Shown here: positions 16,971 to 24,925 of the stretch, one piece after another | How the letters are laid out: every line of letters starts with the position of its first letter | Numbering within the stretch: position 1 is the stretch's first letter | DNA from: Propionibacteriaceae bacterium | Lineage (GTDB): Bacteria; Actinomycetota; Actinomycetes; Propionibacteriales; Propionibacteriaceae | Length of the DNA stretch: 64,000 bases | Direction: 5' to 3' | Assembly (NCBI GenBank): GCA_016717345.1 | Contig: JADKFR010000005.1 | Location: 186,001 to 250,000, forward strand | The notes under the pieces: model-generated | What the model saw: only the letters and a program-made list of their open reading frames with translations | Told to the model about the DNA's origin: nothing | Database searches by the model: none | Translations under genes and position numbers: made by a program

Positions 16971-18287
16971 TCAGCGCTTGATGGCCCGGCGGACGAGGTG
17001 GGTCAGGGCGTCGGTGTCGTGGGGACGCAGCTGGTACGACGCCCTCGCCACCGGCTTGTCAGGCAGGATGCCGGAAAGATCCAGTTGGGTGGCGTTGATG
17101 ATGGCCTCGCTGGGAACGGCCGCCAGGGTCTCGGCCAGTTCGGCCATGGCCTCCTCCGTCCGGTCCAGGACGGGCAACACCTGAAACGCCCCCGGGTGAC
17201 GCCGGTAGAAACGGGCGAGCTGTCCACTGGCGTACGGCCGTGGACTGATGATGCCGGAGACTCCCAGTTCGCGAGCGGCGACCATCCCGGCCCCGGGACG
17301 CAACGAGTCGAGCCGGATCGAAATGTGGTCCTCGATGACGGTGACCGTGCGGCCGCGGACCAACTCGGCACCTTCGACGGTCACCGGCGAGTCCGCGGTC
17401 AGTACCTGAGCGGCCGGATTGACGCGGTCCACCTGCGTCATGATCTGCTCGATCTGCTCAATGGAGGCGGTGTTGCACTTGTTGATGAGCACGACGTCGG
17501 CCAGCCGCAGGCCCACGTCGCCGGGGTAGTCCGGGACGGCGTCACCGGCCCGCAGGGGGTCGGCGACGAGGATGTGAAGCGAGGGACGGATGAACGGCAG
17601 GTCGCTGCCGCCCCCGTCCCAGATCAGGACGTCGGCTTCGGCGCTCGCCTCCGCCAGCACCACTTCGTAGTCGAAACCGGAGTAGACCTGCGTCCCCTCA
17701 GGCGCGGCCAGGTCGAGCGGCTCCCGGCGCACTCCGGCGCAGGCGTCCACCTCGTGCCCGTCAATGGTGGCGGAGCGGTGCAGCGTCCCGGGGGCGAACG
17801 GCGGCAGCAGCATCGGGTGCCGGACGATGGCGACGCGAAGGCCGTCGTCCTGGAGCAGGCGGGCCAGGTAGCGGCTGGTGGGGGACTTGCCGGCGCCGGA
17901 GCGGGTCGAGGAGACCGCGACCACCGGCTTGGTGGTCGCCAGCATGGAACGCTCCGGGCTCAGCAGCTGGAGGTCGGCGCCCGCCGCCAGTACGCGTCCG
18001 GCCAGTTCGAGGGCCACGTCCTCCGGGACGTCATGGTAGGCGAGTACTACGTCCTTGATCCCGAGCGAGACGATGTAGTGCTCCAGGGAGTCCTCACAGA
18101 GGATCGGCACGCCCTCGGGGTAGAGCGGGCCGGCCAGGCAGGGCGGGTAGGTGGCGATCTCATCGGGGCACAGGTGGGACGACGTGAACCCCAACACCCG
18201 GTGATGCGAATCGTGGCGGTAGACGGTATTGAAGACGTGATAGTCACGACCGGCAGACCCCACGATGAGGGTACGACGTGGACCCAT
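16971..18287 (-). CDS. Cyclic 2,3-diphosphoglycerate synthetase-like P-loop NTPase (COG2403 type)
   Basis: This 438-residue protein has an N-terminal Rossmann-like part (RTLIVGSAGRDYHVFNTVYR) and a P-loop SSTRSGAGKSPTSRYLARLL near residue 130, followed by IWDGGGSDLPF and LINKCNTAS. This matches the archaeal cyclic-2,3-diphosphoglycerate synthetase family and its bacterial relatives, often annotated as predicted GTPases. Archaeal enzymes make the thermoprotectant cyclic 2,3-DPG; whether bacterial members do is unclear. ATG at 18287 follows AGGGGAGCCGCC; the longer open frame upstream has no family similarity. Confidence 0.8.
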   Translation of the reverse strand: MGPRRTLIVGSAGRDYHVFNTVYRHDSHHRVLGFTSSHLCPDEIATYPPCLAGPLYPEGVPILCEDSLEHYIVSLGIKDVVLAYHDVPEDVALELAGRVLAAGADLQLLSPERSMLATTKPVVAVSSTRSGAGKSPTSRYLARLLQDDGLRVAIVRHPMLLPPFAPGTLHRSATIDGHEVDACAGVRREPLDLAAPEGTQVYSGFDYEVVLAEASAEADVLIWDGGGSDLPFIRPSLHILVADPLRAGDAVPDYPGDVGLRLADVVLINKCNTASIEQIEQIMTQVDRVNPAAQVLTADSPVTVEGAELVRGRTVTVIEDHISIRLDSLRPGAGMVAARELGVSGIISPRPYASGQLARFYRRHPGAFQVLPVLDRTEEAMAELAETLAAVPSEAIINATQLDLSGILPDKPVARASYQLRPHDTDALTHLVRRAIKR

Positions 18288-18420
18288 GGCGGCTCCCCTC
18301 GAGTTGCCCCCAGTGTAGGGAGTCGAGCGTCCCGGTTGCGCCCGCTCGGGGAACTGGTCGGGCCGGGGGTGCTCGGGGAGCGCCCTGTCGGGCGGGGAGC
18401 CTGACCGGTAAGGTCGTGCC

Positions 18421-18915
18421 ATGGACGACTCAGCCCCCATCGTGATCGGGTACGACGGTTCGGACTTCGCCGACGAAGCGCTGGCCAAGGGCATGTGGCT
18501 CGCTTCGAAACTCGGACTCAAGGCGCGGGTGATCCGCGCGTGGACGATCAGCAACGCCCCCCGCCCCAAGACCTGGGAGCCGGGCTACGTGCCGCCGGTC
18601 GACGACTTCGCCGAGGCGGTGCTGGACCAGCTGCGACGGCAGGTGTCCGGACGGCTGGCGAAGTACCCCGACGTCGAGGTCAGCCTCGAAGTGCCGCACG
18701 GTGCTGCCGGACGGGAACTCGTCCGGGCCTCCGAGACAGCGCAACTGGTCGTGGTCGGCACCCGTGGCCTGGGCGGCTTCTCCGGCCTGCTGCTGGGGTC
18801 GGTGTCGGATCAGGTGGTCGAGCACGCCAAGTGTGACGTGCTCGTGATTCGCCGGTCCCAGGGCGACCAGGCCCCGCCGCGCTCCCTCAAGCTCGACTCC
18901 GCCATCGGGAACTGA
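18421..18915 (+). CDS. Universal stress protein family protein
   Basis: This 164-residue protein has one USP domain: N-terminal PIVIGYDGSDFADEAL, and the ATP-binding G-2X-G-9X-G(S) motif in VVGTRGLGGFSGLLLGSVSD. USPs bind ATP and help survival under stress; partners are not evident. It is divergent from the preceding gene and convergent with the osmoprotectant-binding lipoprotein 8 bp away. Confidence 0.92.
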   Translation: MDDSAPIVIGYDGSDFADEALAKGMWLASKLGLKARVIRAWTISNAPRPKTWEPGYVPPVDDFAEAVLDQLRRQVSGRLAKYPDVEVSLEVPHGAAGRELVRASETAQLVVVGTRGLGGFSGLLLGSVSDQVVEHAKCDVLVIRRSQGDQAPPRSLKLDSAIGN

Positions 18916-18922
18916 GGCCCCT

Positions 18923-19852
18923 CTACCCGAGGAGCCCGGCTTCAGTCAGCCAGGCTTTGGCGATGACCGCCGACGTCGCCTGCTCGGTGACGCTGCGCTG
19001 GTTGAGGGCAACCAGGCTTGCCGTGTCGAGCTTGGCGTTGACCGACTCGATGATCGCCGCAGCGCTCGCGTCCACCTTGCTGGACACGATCGGGACGACG
19101 TTCTGCGGAAGGATCATGTTCTTCGGGTCGCTCAGGGTGACGAACTTGTTGGCGCCGATGGAGGGGTCCGCCGAGTAGATGTCGGCAGCCTGTACGGTGC
19201 CGTCCTTGAGCGCCTTGACGGTGAGGGGGCCGCCGCTGTCCTCGACCGGGACCACCGTGACCTCCACGCCATAGAACTTCTTCAGGCCCTGCGGGCCGTA
19301 GGGGCGCTTCTCGAACTCGGAATTGGCGGCCACCTTGATCGGGCCCGGGGCCTTGGTGAGGTCGGCCAGCGACGACAGCCCGTACTGCTGGGCGAAGTCG
19401 GCCGTGACGTTGTAGGAGTCCTGGTCGGTCGCGGCCGCAGCGGTCAGCGGACGCAGCCCGGAGGGCAGCACCGCAGCCAGCGCCGCGGTCACGTCGGCCG
19501 GCGACGTCGCCGTCGTGGACTTGTCGTAGTACTGCAACAGGTTGCCGGAGTATTCGGGCATCACGTCGATCTTCCCGGCGGCGAGGTCGGGCAGGTAGGT
19601 CTCGCGTTGCCCGATCTGGTATTGGCGGGACACCGTGAGGCCCTTGGCTTCGAGCGCCTGCGCATACAGCTCAGCGATGATCTCGTTGGAGTAGTACGCC
19701 TGGGAACCGATGACCAGGGTCGTCGCCGGGGTCGTCGTGCCGGTCGGGGCGGACGCCATGGGGGTCGACCCCAGGGGGGCGGTGGACGAACACGCCGCGA
19801 GCGTGCCCAGCGCCACCAGCGCGAGGAGCAGTCTCTTCACAGTTGTGACCAT
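18923..19852 (-). CDS. Osmoprotectant (glycine betaine/choline) ABC transporter substrate-binding lipoprotein
   Basis: This 309-residue protein has a signal peptide ending in lipobox LAAC (Cys about 21), a Thr/Ala-rich linker, then an OpuAC/ProX-type domain (TLVIGSQAYYSNEIIAELYAQALE; VMPEYSGNLLQYY; DIYSADPSI). The family captures glycine betaine, choline or related solutes. Its permeases and ATPase lie upstream on the same strand, separated by an amidase gene. AAAGG precedes the ATG. Confidence 0.9.
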   Translation of the reverse strand: MVTTVKRLLLALVALGTLAACSSTAPLGSTPMASAPTGTTTPATTLVIGSQAYYSNEIIAELYAQALEAKGLTVSRQYQIGQRETYLPDLAAGKIDVMPEYSGNLLQYYDKSTTATSPADVTAALAAVLPSGLRPLTAAAATDQDSYNVTADFAQQYGLSSLADLTKAPGPIKVAANSEFEKRPYGPQGLKKFYGVEVTVVPVEDSGGPLTVKALKDGTVQAADIYSADPSIGANKFVTLSDPKNMILPQNVVPIVSSKVDASAAAIIESVNAKLDTASLVALNQRSVTEQATSAVIAKAWLTEAGLLG

Positions 19853-19982
19853 GGGGGACCTTTCGGGGTCGGCGAGCCAAGGAGCCCGATGTGGAGGTCA
19901 TCCTAGGCGCTGGCCCCAAGCGAGCTCCAGGGGTCCGCCAGGAGTTGGGGCTGGGTGGGCCTCGGCCCTGGCGGAGGGACGG

Positions 19983-20822
19983 TCAGCTCAGAGCGGCGAC
20001 AGCAGCTTTGGCCAGGGCGACGGCGGCAGCCTGACGAAACGACGCCGACCTCAGCAGCTTCAGGTCGGCCGCGCTGCGCATGTTGCCCATCTCCATCATG
20101 AGGCCCGGACTCTTGGACAGGTTGAGCGTCGCGATGTCGGTGCGGGGGCTGAGGGCGGTGCCCTTGCCGATGTAGGTCGAGCGCGGCATCGCCGTCGTGC
20201 GGTCAAGGTTGGTCCGGATCAGTCGGGCCAGCGCCTTCGATGTCGCTTCGGCCTTGTTGCCGCCCACCATCGTGGTGCTCGTGATGATGTGATAGCCGCG
20301 GGCGCCCTTCGCGAAGCTGCCGTCGGCGTGGATCGAGATGATGAGATCGGCCTTGTTCTTGTTGGCCGTCTCGGCCCGGACATTCACGCAGGGCCCCGAG
20401 CCCTTGTCGTTCGGCCTGGTGAGGACGACCTTGGCTCCCCGCAAGCGCAACTCGGCTGCCAACGCGGTCGCCTGGGCCCAGTTGTAGGTGTGCTCCCCCC
20501 AGCCCGCGTTGGAGGCGGTGCCCGAGGAGTTGCAGGGCTTCGTCCGTCCGTTGCCGGCCGGGACCTTGCGCAAGAGCGCTTTCGTCCAGATCGCGTTGTG
20601 GCCCGGGTCGACCACGATGACCCGTCCGGCCAGTGGTTTCGCCGAGGCCGTCGGGGTGGCACCGGGGGCGGCCTGAGGCGCTTTCGCGAGGGTGGACGTG
20701 GTGGCACCGGGGGCCGAGGCAGTTGGCGGCGGGGTGCTTCCCACCGGTGACACGTGGGTGGCGCTCGCGCAGCCCGCGAGGGTCGACACGACGATCAGAC
20801 CGACTGCCAGGCGCCATCGCAT
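19983..20822 (-). CDS. N-acetylmuramoyl-L-alanine amidase (Amidase_3) lipoprotein
   Basis: This 279-residue protein has a signal peptide with lipobox LAGC (Cys about 18), a Thr/Pro/Ala linker to residue about 65, and a zinc amidase domain: VIVVDPGHN (first ligand), GWGEH (second), ISIHAD (third) and MEMGNM with the catalytic Glu. Such enzymes cut the amide between MurNAc and the stem peptide. It sits 9 bp after the second permease gene and before the binding protein, so it appears to be part of the osmoprotectant operon. Confidence 0.9.
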   Translation of the reverse strand: MRWRLAVGLIVVSTLAGCASATHVSPVGSTPPPTASAPGATTSTLAKAPQAAPGATPTASAKPLAGRVIVVDPGHNAIWTKALLRKVPAGNGRTKPCNSSGTASNAGWGEHTYNWAQATALAAELRLRGAKVVLTRPNDKGSGPCVNVRAETANKNKADLIISIHADGSFAKGARGYHIITSTTMVGGNKAEATSKALARLIRTNLDRTTAMPRSTYIGKGTALSPRTDIATLNLSKSPGLMMEMGNMRSAADLKLLRSASFRQAAAVALAKAAVAALS

Positions 20823-20831
20823 GCGGGCAGT

Positions 20832-21512
20832 CTAGGCCGAAGCTTCCCGGCGTCCGCTCGGCACCACGCGGCGAACGAGCCACTCCACGGACTCGAAGGC
20901 GATGTCAAAGGCCACCGCCAGGGCGACCACCAGCAGTGAGGCGGCCAGCATCTGCGGGTAGTCCTGGGTCTTCAGTCCGAGGAAGAGGAAGCGTCCGAGG
21001 CCGCCGGCCCCCACGTAGGCGGCCAGGGTGGCCGTCGCCACCACCTGCAGGAAGGCTGACCGGATCCCCCCGATCAGCAGCGGCAGGCCCAGGGGGATCT
21101 CGACCCGCGTCAGCACCTGCCAGCCCGAGAGCCCCAGCCCGCGGGCGGAATCGACGGTGACCGGGTCGATGGCCTCCACCCCGGCGTAGGCGCCGGCGAG
21201 AATGGACGGAAACGCCAGGAGCACCAGGGCCAGCATGGGCGCGGCGAGACCGATCCCCAGCACCAACCCCGCCAGGGTCAGCACGCCGAGCGTCGGGAGC
21301 GCGCGGGCGGCCCCGGAGGTGACGACGACCACCCCCCGCCCGCGGCGGGTGTGGCCGACCAGATAGCCGAGCGGGACGGCGACGAGCGCCGCTACAGCCA
21401 CCGCGACAACGGTGTAGAGGAAGTGCTCGGCCATTCGGGCCCAGACGCCGTTCGCGCCCGCGGCGTTGGCGGGGTCGGTGATCCATTGGATGGCCTGCGT
21501 GAGGTAGTTCAT
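20832..21512 (-). CDS. Osmoprotectant ABC transporter permease (second)
   Basis: This 226-residue membrane protein of the OpuCB/ProW type has about five to six helices and the EAA-type loop (ARGLGLSGWQVLTRVEIPLGLPLLIGGIR, split here for clarity of position near residue 125-150). It pairs with the permease encoded just upstream; their genes overlap by 4 bp (ATGA), implying translational coupling. Confidence 0.9.
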   Translation of the reverse strand: MNYLTQAIQWITDPANAAGANGVWARMAEHFLYTVVAVAVAALVAVPLGYLVGHTRRGRGVVVVTSGAARALPTLGVLTLAGLVLGIGLAAPMLALVLLAFPSILAGAYAGVEAIDPVTVDSARGLGLSGWQVLTRVEIPLGLPLLIGGIRSAFLQVVATATLAAYVGAGGLGRFLFLGLKTQDYPQMLAASLLVVALAVAFDIAFESVEWLVRRVVPSGRREASA

Positions 21513-22147
21513 CGCGTCCGCCTCGTCCAGGGCATCAGGATCTGCCCCCCGAGCACCAGCAGGCCGTCCACCGCGAGCGCGAGGACAACTGTCGCCACGA
21601 TCCCGGTGATCACCTCCGCGATGATGCCGCGCTGGAATCCGTCCGTGAAGAGCATCCCGAGGCTGCTCACCCCCAGCAGGGCACTCACCGTCACCAGGCT
21701 GATGGTGCTGACCGCCACCACTCGCAGGCCGGCCAGCAGGATCGGTCCGGCGAGCGGCAGTTCAACCCCGAGGAAGCGCCGCCAGGCGGGGTACCCCAAC
21801 GCGGTGGCGGCGCCGACCACCTCCTGGCCGACAGCATCCAGCGCGTCGGCCACCGAGCGGACCATCAGCGCCACGCCGTACAGGGTGAGGGCGGCGATCA
21901 CGTTCAGCCGGTCCCGCACGCTCGTCCCGATCACGGTCGGCAGCAGGATGAACAGAGGAAGAGAGGGGATCGCGTAGAGCAACCCGGCCAGACTGAGGAC
22001 CGCCGCCCTGGACCAGCGGAAGCGTTGGGCGAACCAGCCGATCGGGACCGACAGCGCGAAGGCTGCCACGATCGCCGGCACGGCCAGCCCCAGGTGGGAC
22101 CACGACCGCTCCGCGATCAGTCCCAGGTTCGCCAGGACCCACGTCAT
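21509..22147 (-). CDS. Osmoprotectant ABC transporter permease (first)
   Basis: This 212-residue permease has five to six membrane helices and an EAA loop near residues 120-145 (TALGYPAWRRFLGVELPLAG). It belongs to the same OpuC/Yeh-type importer as its neighbours and overlaps both the ATPase gene and the next permease gene by 4 bp (ATGA at each junction). Confidence 0.9.
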   Translation of the reverse strand: MTWVLANLGLIAERSWSHLGLAVPAIVAAFALSVPIGWFAQRFRWSRAAVLSLAGLLYAIPSLPLFILLPTVIGTSVRDRLNVIAALTLYGVALMVRSVADALDAVGQEVVGAATALGYPAWRRFLGVELPLAGPILLAGLRVVAVSTISLVTVSALLGVSSLGMLFTDGFQRGIIAEVITGIVATVVLALAVDGLLVLGGQILMPWTRRTR

Positions 22148-22959
22148 GAGCGGGCCGACACCTGGCCGAGCGGGCGGCCGGAACCGTCCAGAACGATCTC
22201 GACATCCCCCACCCGCCGGATGTCGAGCTGCCGCTCCCCCCCGAGCCCGACGAATTCAGCCACGAACTCGTCCGCGGGCCGGGCGATGATCTCCAGGCCC
22301 GACCCGGCCTGGGCGATGTCGGCGCCCCGGCGGAGGATCACGATCTGGTCGCCCAGCAGCAGCGCCTCGGAGATGTCGTGGGTGATGAACAGGATGGTCT
22401 TGTGGAGTTCACGCTGAAGGCGCAGTAGTTCCTGCTGGAGTTCGGCCCGCACGATCGGATCGACCGCTCCGAAGGGCTCGTCCATCAGCAGGATGTTGGG
22501 GTCGGCAGCCAGCCCCCGGGCAACCCCGACCCGTTGCTGCTGCCCACCGGAGAGCTGGCCCGGGTACCGGCCCGCCATCGCGCGGTCAAGGCCCACCAGA
22601 TCCATCAGCTCCAGCGCGCGGACGTGGGCGGCCGCCTTGGAGACCCCCGTCAGTCGAGGAACCGTGGCGATGTTGTCGATGACCTTGCGGTGGGGCAAGA
22701 GACCTGCGTTCTGCATCACGTAGCCGATCCGGCGTCGCAGGGCCACCGGGTCAGTGGTCGCCACGTCAAGGTCGTCGATCCACACCGAACCGGAGGTGGG
22801 GGACACCATGCGGTTCACCATGCGCAACAGCGTGGTCTTGCCACAGCCGCTGCTCCCCACCAATACGGTGGTTCTGCCGCTGGGTGCGATCAAGGAGAAG
22901 TCGGCGACCGCGATGGTGCCGTCGGGGTAGGTCTTGCCGACCGAGCGAAACTCGATCAT
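22144..22959 (-). CDS. Osmoprotectant ABC transporter ATP-binding protein
   Basis: This 271-residue ATPase has Walker A VGSSGCGKTTLL, Q-loop YVMQNAGLLPH, signature LSGGQQQRVG, Walker B ILLMDEPFGAVD and H-loop ILFITHD, matching OpuCA/ProV-type subunits. It lacks a CBS-domain tail. First gene of the importer operon. ATG at 22959 begins right at the ATPase domain (MIEFRSVGKTY); the open frame upstream is not conserved-looking. Confidence 0.93.
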   Translation of the reverse strand: MIEFRSVGKTYPDGTIAVADFSLIAPSGRTTVLVGSSGCGKTTLLRMVNRMVSPTSGSVWIDDLDVATTDPVALRRRIGYVMQNAGLLPHRKVIDNIATVPRLTGVSKAAAHVRALELMDLVGLDRAMAGRYPGQLSGGQQQRVGVARGLAADPNILLMDEPFGAVDPIVRAELQQELLRLQRELHKTILFITHDISEALLLGDQIVILRRGADIAQAGSGLEIIARPADEFVAEFVGLGGERQLDIRRVGDVEIVLDGSGRPLGQVSARS

Positions 22960-23063
22960 GGTCGGTGCTCCATGCGGCAACGGTAGCTGAGGGCTCAGCG
23001 GGGGCCGCGAGGGAATGGACGCCTGCGGGTGCAGGTTGTGCCAAAAGAGCAACAGGAGGAACC

Positions 23064-23345
23064 ATGAGCGAGGAATTCCGGCACAATCCCGAGGCCAGCC
23101 GTTTCGAAGCCTGGATCGACGGTCGGCGCGTCGGGTCGGCCGAGTACACCCTGCGCGGCAACGTGGCGAGCTTCCACCACACCCACGTCGACGCGGCCCT
23201 CAACGGGCAAGGGGTGGCTGGGCGGCTGGTGACCTCTGCCATGGATCAGGTGCGGGCCGCCGGTGAGTGGAAGGTGGAGCCGGCGTGCGCCTACGTGTCG
23301 CGGTGGATGAAGCACCATCCCGATTACGCCGATCTCCTGGCCTGA
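23064..23345 (+). CDS. GNAT-type N-acetyltransferase, YjdJ family
   Basis: This 93-residue protein is a minimal acetyltransferase of the YjdJ/COG2388 type: FRHNPEASRFEAW at the start, the acetyl-CoA loop region NGQGVAGRLVTSAMD, and the closing VEPACAYVSRWMKHHPDY. Substrate unknown. AGGAGG eight bases before the ATG at 23064 fixes the start. Divergent from the osmoprotectant operon. Confidence 0.92.
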   Translation: MSEEFRHNPEASRFEAWIDGRRVGSAEYTLRGNVASFHHTHVDAALNGQGVAGRLVTSAMDQVRAAGEWKVEPACAYVSRWMKHHPDYADLLA

Positions 23346-23378
23346 GCTGGCCTGAGCCGGCCTGAGCCGGCCTGGCTT
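23339..23378. repeat. Short tandem repeat, 10-bp unit
   Basis: GGCCTGAGCT, GGCCTGAGCC, GGCCTGAGCC, GGCCTGGCTT: four units that begin at the stop codon of the acetyltransferase gene. Confidence 0.75.
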
Positions 23379-23433
23379 GAGCCCGCTGCCGGCCCGACGG
23401 CGCCGGTTCGGTGATGGCGGGTTGCCGGGGGTG

Positions 23434-23512
23434 GTGAGTATTCCTTGCCCTTCGGGGCGCGTGGGGGGCCCTGACGGGGTGTCGGGCGCGGTGAGCGGCA
23501 GGGTCTACTCAC
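23434..23512. repeat. 79-bp inverted-repeat element, copy 1
   Basis: GTGAGTATTCC (23434) to GGGTCTACTCAC (ending 23512). Ends are imperfect inverted repeats. The interior differs from copies 2 and 3. Confidence 0.65.
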
Positions 23513-23616
23513 GAGTTCGGCGGGCGGGGCGTGCGACTCTGCCGGCCCGGTCAGCTGGGGGTGGCCGGGTTGCTGGTTGCGCCAGCCCTAGATCAGGCGC
23601 GGACCTCCGGGGGTGG

Positions 23617-23694
23617 TGAGTATTCCCGGCCCTTGATGAGTGGCTTGGCGCCTGAACCTCAGGTTTCGGGGGATGAGCGGCAGGGTCTACTCAC
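23617..23694. repeat. 79-bp inverted-repeat element, copy 2
   Basis: GTGAGTATTCCCGGCCC (23617) faces GGCAGGGTCTACTCAC (ending 23694): terminal inverted repeats of about 16-17 bp with mismatches (GTGAGTAnnCCCnGCC). 69 bp from 23609 are identical to 23880-23948. Confidence 0.75.
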
Positions 23695-23701
23695 GAGTTC
23701 G

Positions 23702-23826
23702 GCGGCCGGGGTATGCGATCGACCAGGCCTCAGCGGGGGGGGGGGGGCGGCGGGGGGGGGGGGGGGGGGGGCGGGGAGGTTTGGGGCGCGGCGGCCGGGG
23801 TATGCGATCGACCAGGCCTCAGCGGG
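23702..23826. repeat. 36-bp direct repeats flanking a near-pure G tract
   Basis: The block GCGGCCGGGGTATGCGATCG through CAGCGGG is identical at 23702-23737 and 23791-23826. Between them lies a run of about 40 G broken by three C and a short G-rich tail. A duplicated flank on both sides of a homopolymer looks like a misassembly, not biology. Confidence 0.7.
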
Positions 23827-23886
23827 CATCGGGTGGCAAGGCGGCTGGTTGCGCCTGCCACGGATCAGGCGGTGACCTCGGGGGTG

Positions 23887-23965
23887 GTGAGTATTCCCGG
23901 CCCTTGATGAGTGGCTTGGCGCCTGAACCTCAGGTTTCGGGGGATGAGTGGCAGTTCCTACTCAC
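23887..23965. repeat. 79-bp inverted-repeat element, copy 3
   Basis: GTGAGTATTCCCGGCCC (23887) to TCCTACTCAC (ending 23965). The first 62 bases are identical to copy 2, offset 270-271 bp. The rest of 23380-24031 shows no gene. Confidence 0.75.
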
Positions 23966-24031
23966 CAGTCCGGGTGTCGGTCCGGTGGCCGCGCTGCGAG
24001 CCCCGTCTGTTAGTCGGTGATGCGGGTCGGC

Positions 24032-24925
24032 TCAGCCGAGCGGGATGATGTCGACCTCGACGACCAGCTCCGACGACTCGGCTTCGGTGTACACAACCCC
24101 GCGCAGGGGAGACACATCGGTGAAGTCACGACCCCACGCCGTCACGATGTAGCGAGAATCGGCGAACTGGTCATTGGTGGGGTCGAGGTCCACCCAGCCG
24201 TCCGAGGGCGTCAGCACCGAAACCCAGGCGTGCGTGGCATCGGCGCCCTGCAGCTTCTCCCGGCCCGGAGGTGGGGCGGTCTCCAGGTAGCCGCTCACGT
24301 AACGGGCGGGCAGGCCCACCGACCTGAGACACCCCACGGCAAGGTGGGCGAAGTCCTGGCAAACGCCCTGCCGCAGGTGGAGCAGCTCATCCAGCGTGGT
24401 GCGCACCGAGGTCGCGCCTGGGCGGTAGCTGAAGTCGGCGTGGATCGATCGGAAGAGCGCCACCAGCGCTTCACCGAGGGGACGCTCCGGCAGCAGGATG
24501 TCGGCTGCGTACCGGCGGACTCCCACGTCGAGCGCGACCTGCGGGGACGGGAGGGTGAAATCGGCCAGCACCACCGGGTCGGTCTGGTCCGTGAGTTCGC
24601 CCACGGCCGCCGCCACCGTGTGCCGGTTGAGCGATTCGACGTCCGGTGGCGGCCAATCCACCTCAACGGTGCTGCGGCAGGTCACGGCCAGTTCGGTGTG
24701 GAGGTTGCGGGTTTCGAGGTAGGTCGAGTGGTTTCCGAAGTAGTCGAGGTGCTCACTGGTGGCGTCAGGCTCTGGTGACACCAGGAGTTCGCTGGACAGC
24801 ACGATCTGGCCCTCGGTGTCGCGGGGACGTAGGAACCCGCGGTTGTAGACCGCCTCGACCACGTCGTCGTAGGAATAGCGCGTCAGGTGGTGCACGTCAT
24901 AGCGCCGCCGTCCGTAGTGCTGCAT
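24032..24925 (-). CDS. Transglutaminase-like cysteine peptidase family protein
   Basis: This 297-residue protein starts with the bacterial transglutaminase N-terminal beta domain (YDVHHLTRYSYDDVVEAVYN) and has the catalytic triad: Cys in GVCQDFAH, His in DATHAWVSV, Asp in DLDPTND. Start ATG at 24925 overlaps the stop of the upstream ATP-grasp gene (TGATG), so translation is coupled. The family is recurrently linked to ATP-grasp and alpha-E proteins in a predicted peptide modification system whose substrate is unknown. Confidence 0.9.
   Translation of the reverse strand: MQHYGRRRYDVHHLTRYSYDDVVEAVYNRGFLRPRDTEGQIVLSSELLVSPEPDATSEHLDYFGNHSTYLETRNLHTELAVTCRSTVEVDWPPPDVESLNRHTVAAAVGELTDQTDPVVLADFTLPSPQVALDVGVRRYAADILLPERPLGEALVALFRSIHADFSYRPGATSVRTTLDELLHLRQGVCQDFAHLAVGCLRSVGLPARYVSGYLETAPPPGREKLQGADATHAWVSVLTPSDGWVDLDPTNDQFADSRYIVTAWGRDFTDVSPLRGVVYTEAESSELVVEVDIIPLG

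Noticed and set aside
16830..18404. Long plus-strand open frame opposite the cyclic-DPG-synthetase-like gene
   Set aside because: No domains, shadow composition, opposite to a gene with clear motifs.
23434..23965. CRISPR array
   Set aside because: Only three units, diverged interiors, inverted ends, spacing and repeat length not those of CRISPR, no cas genes.
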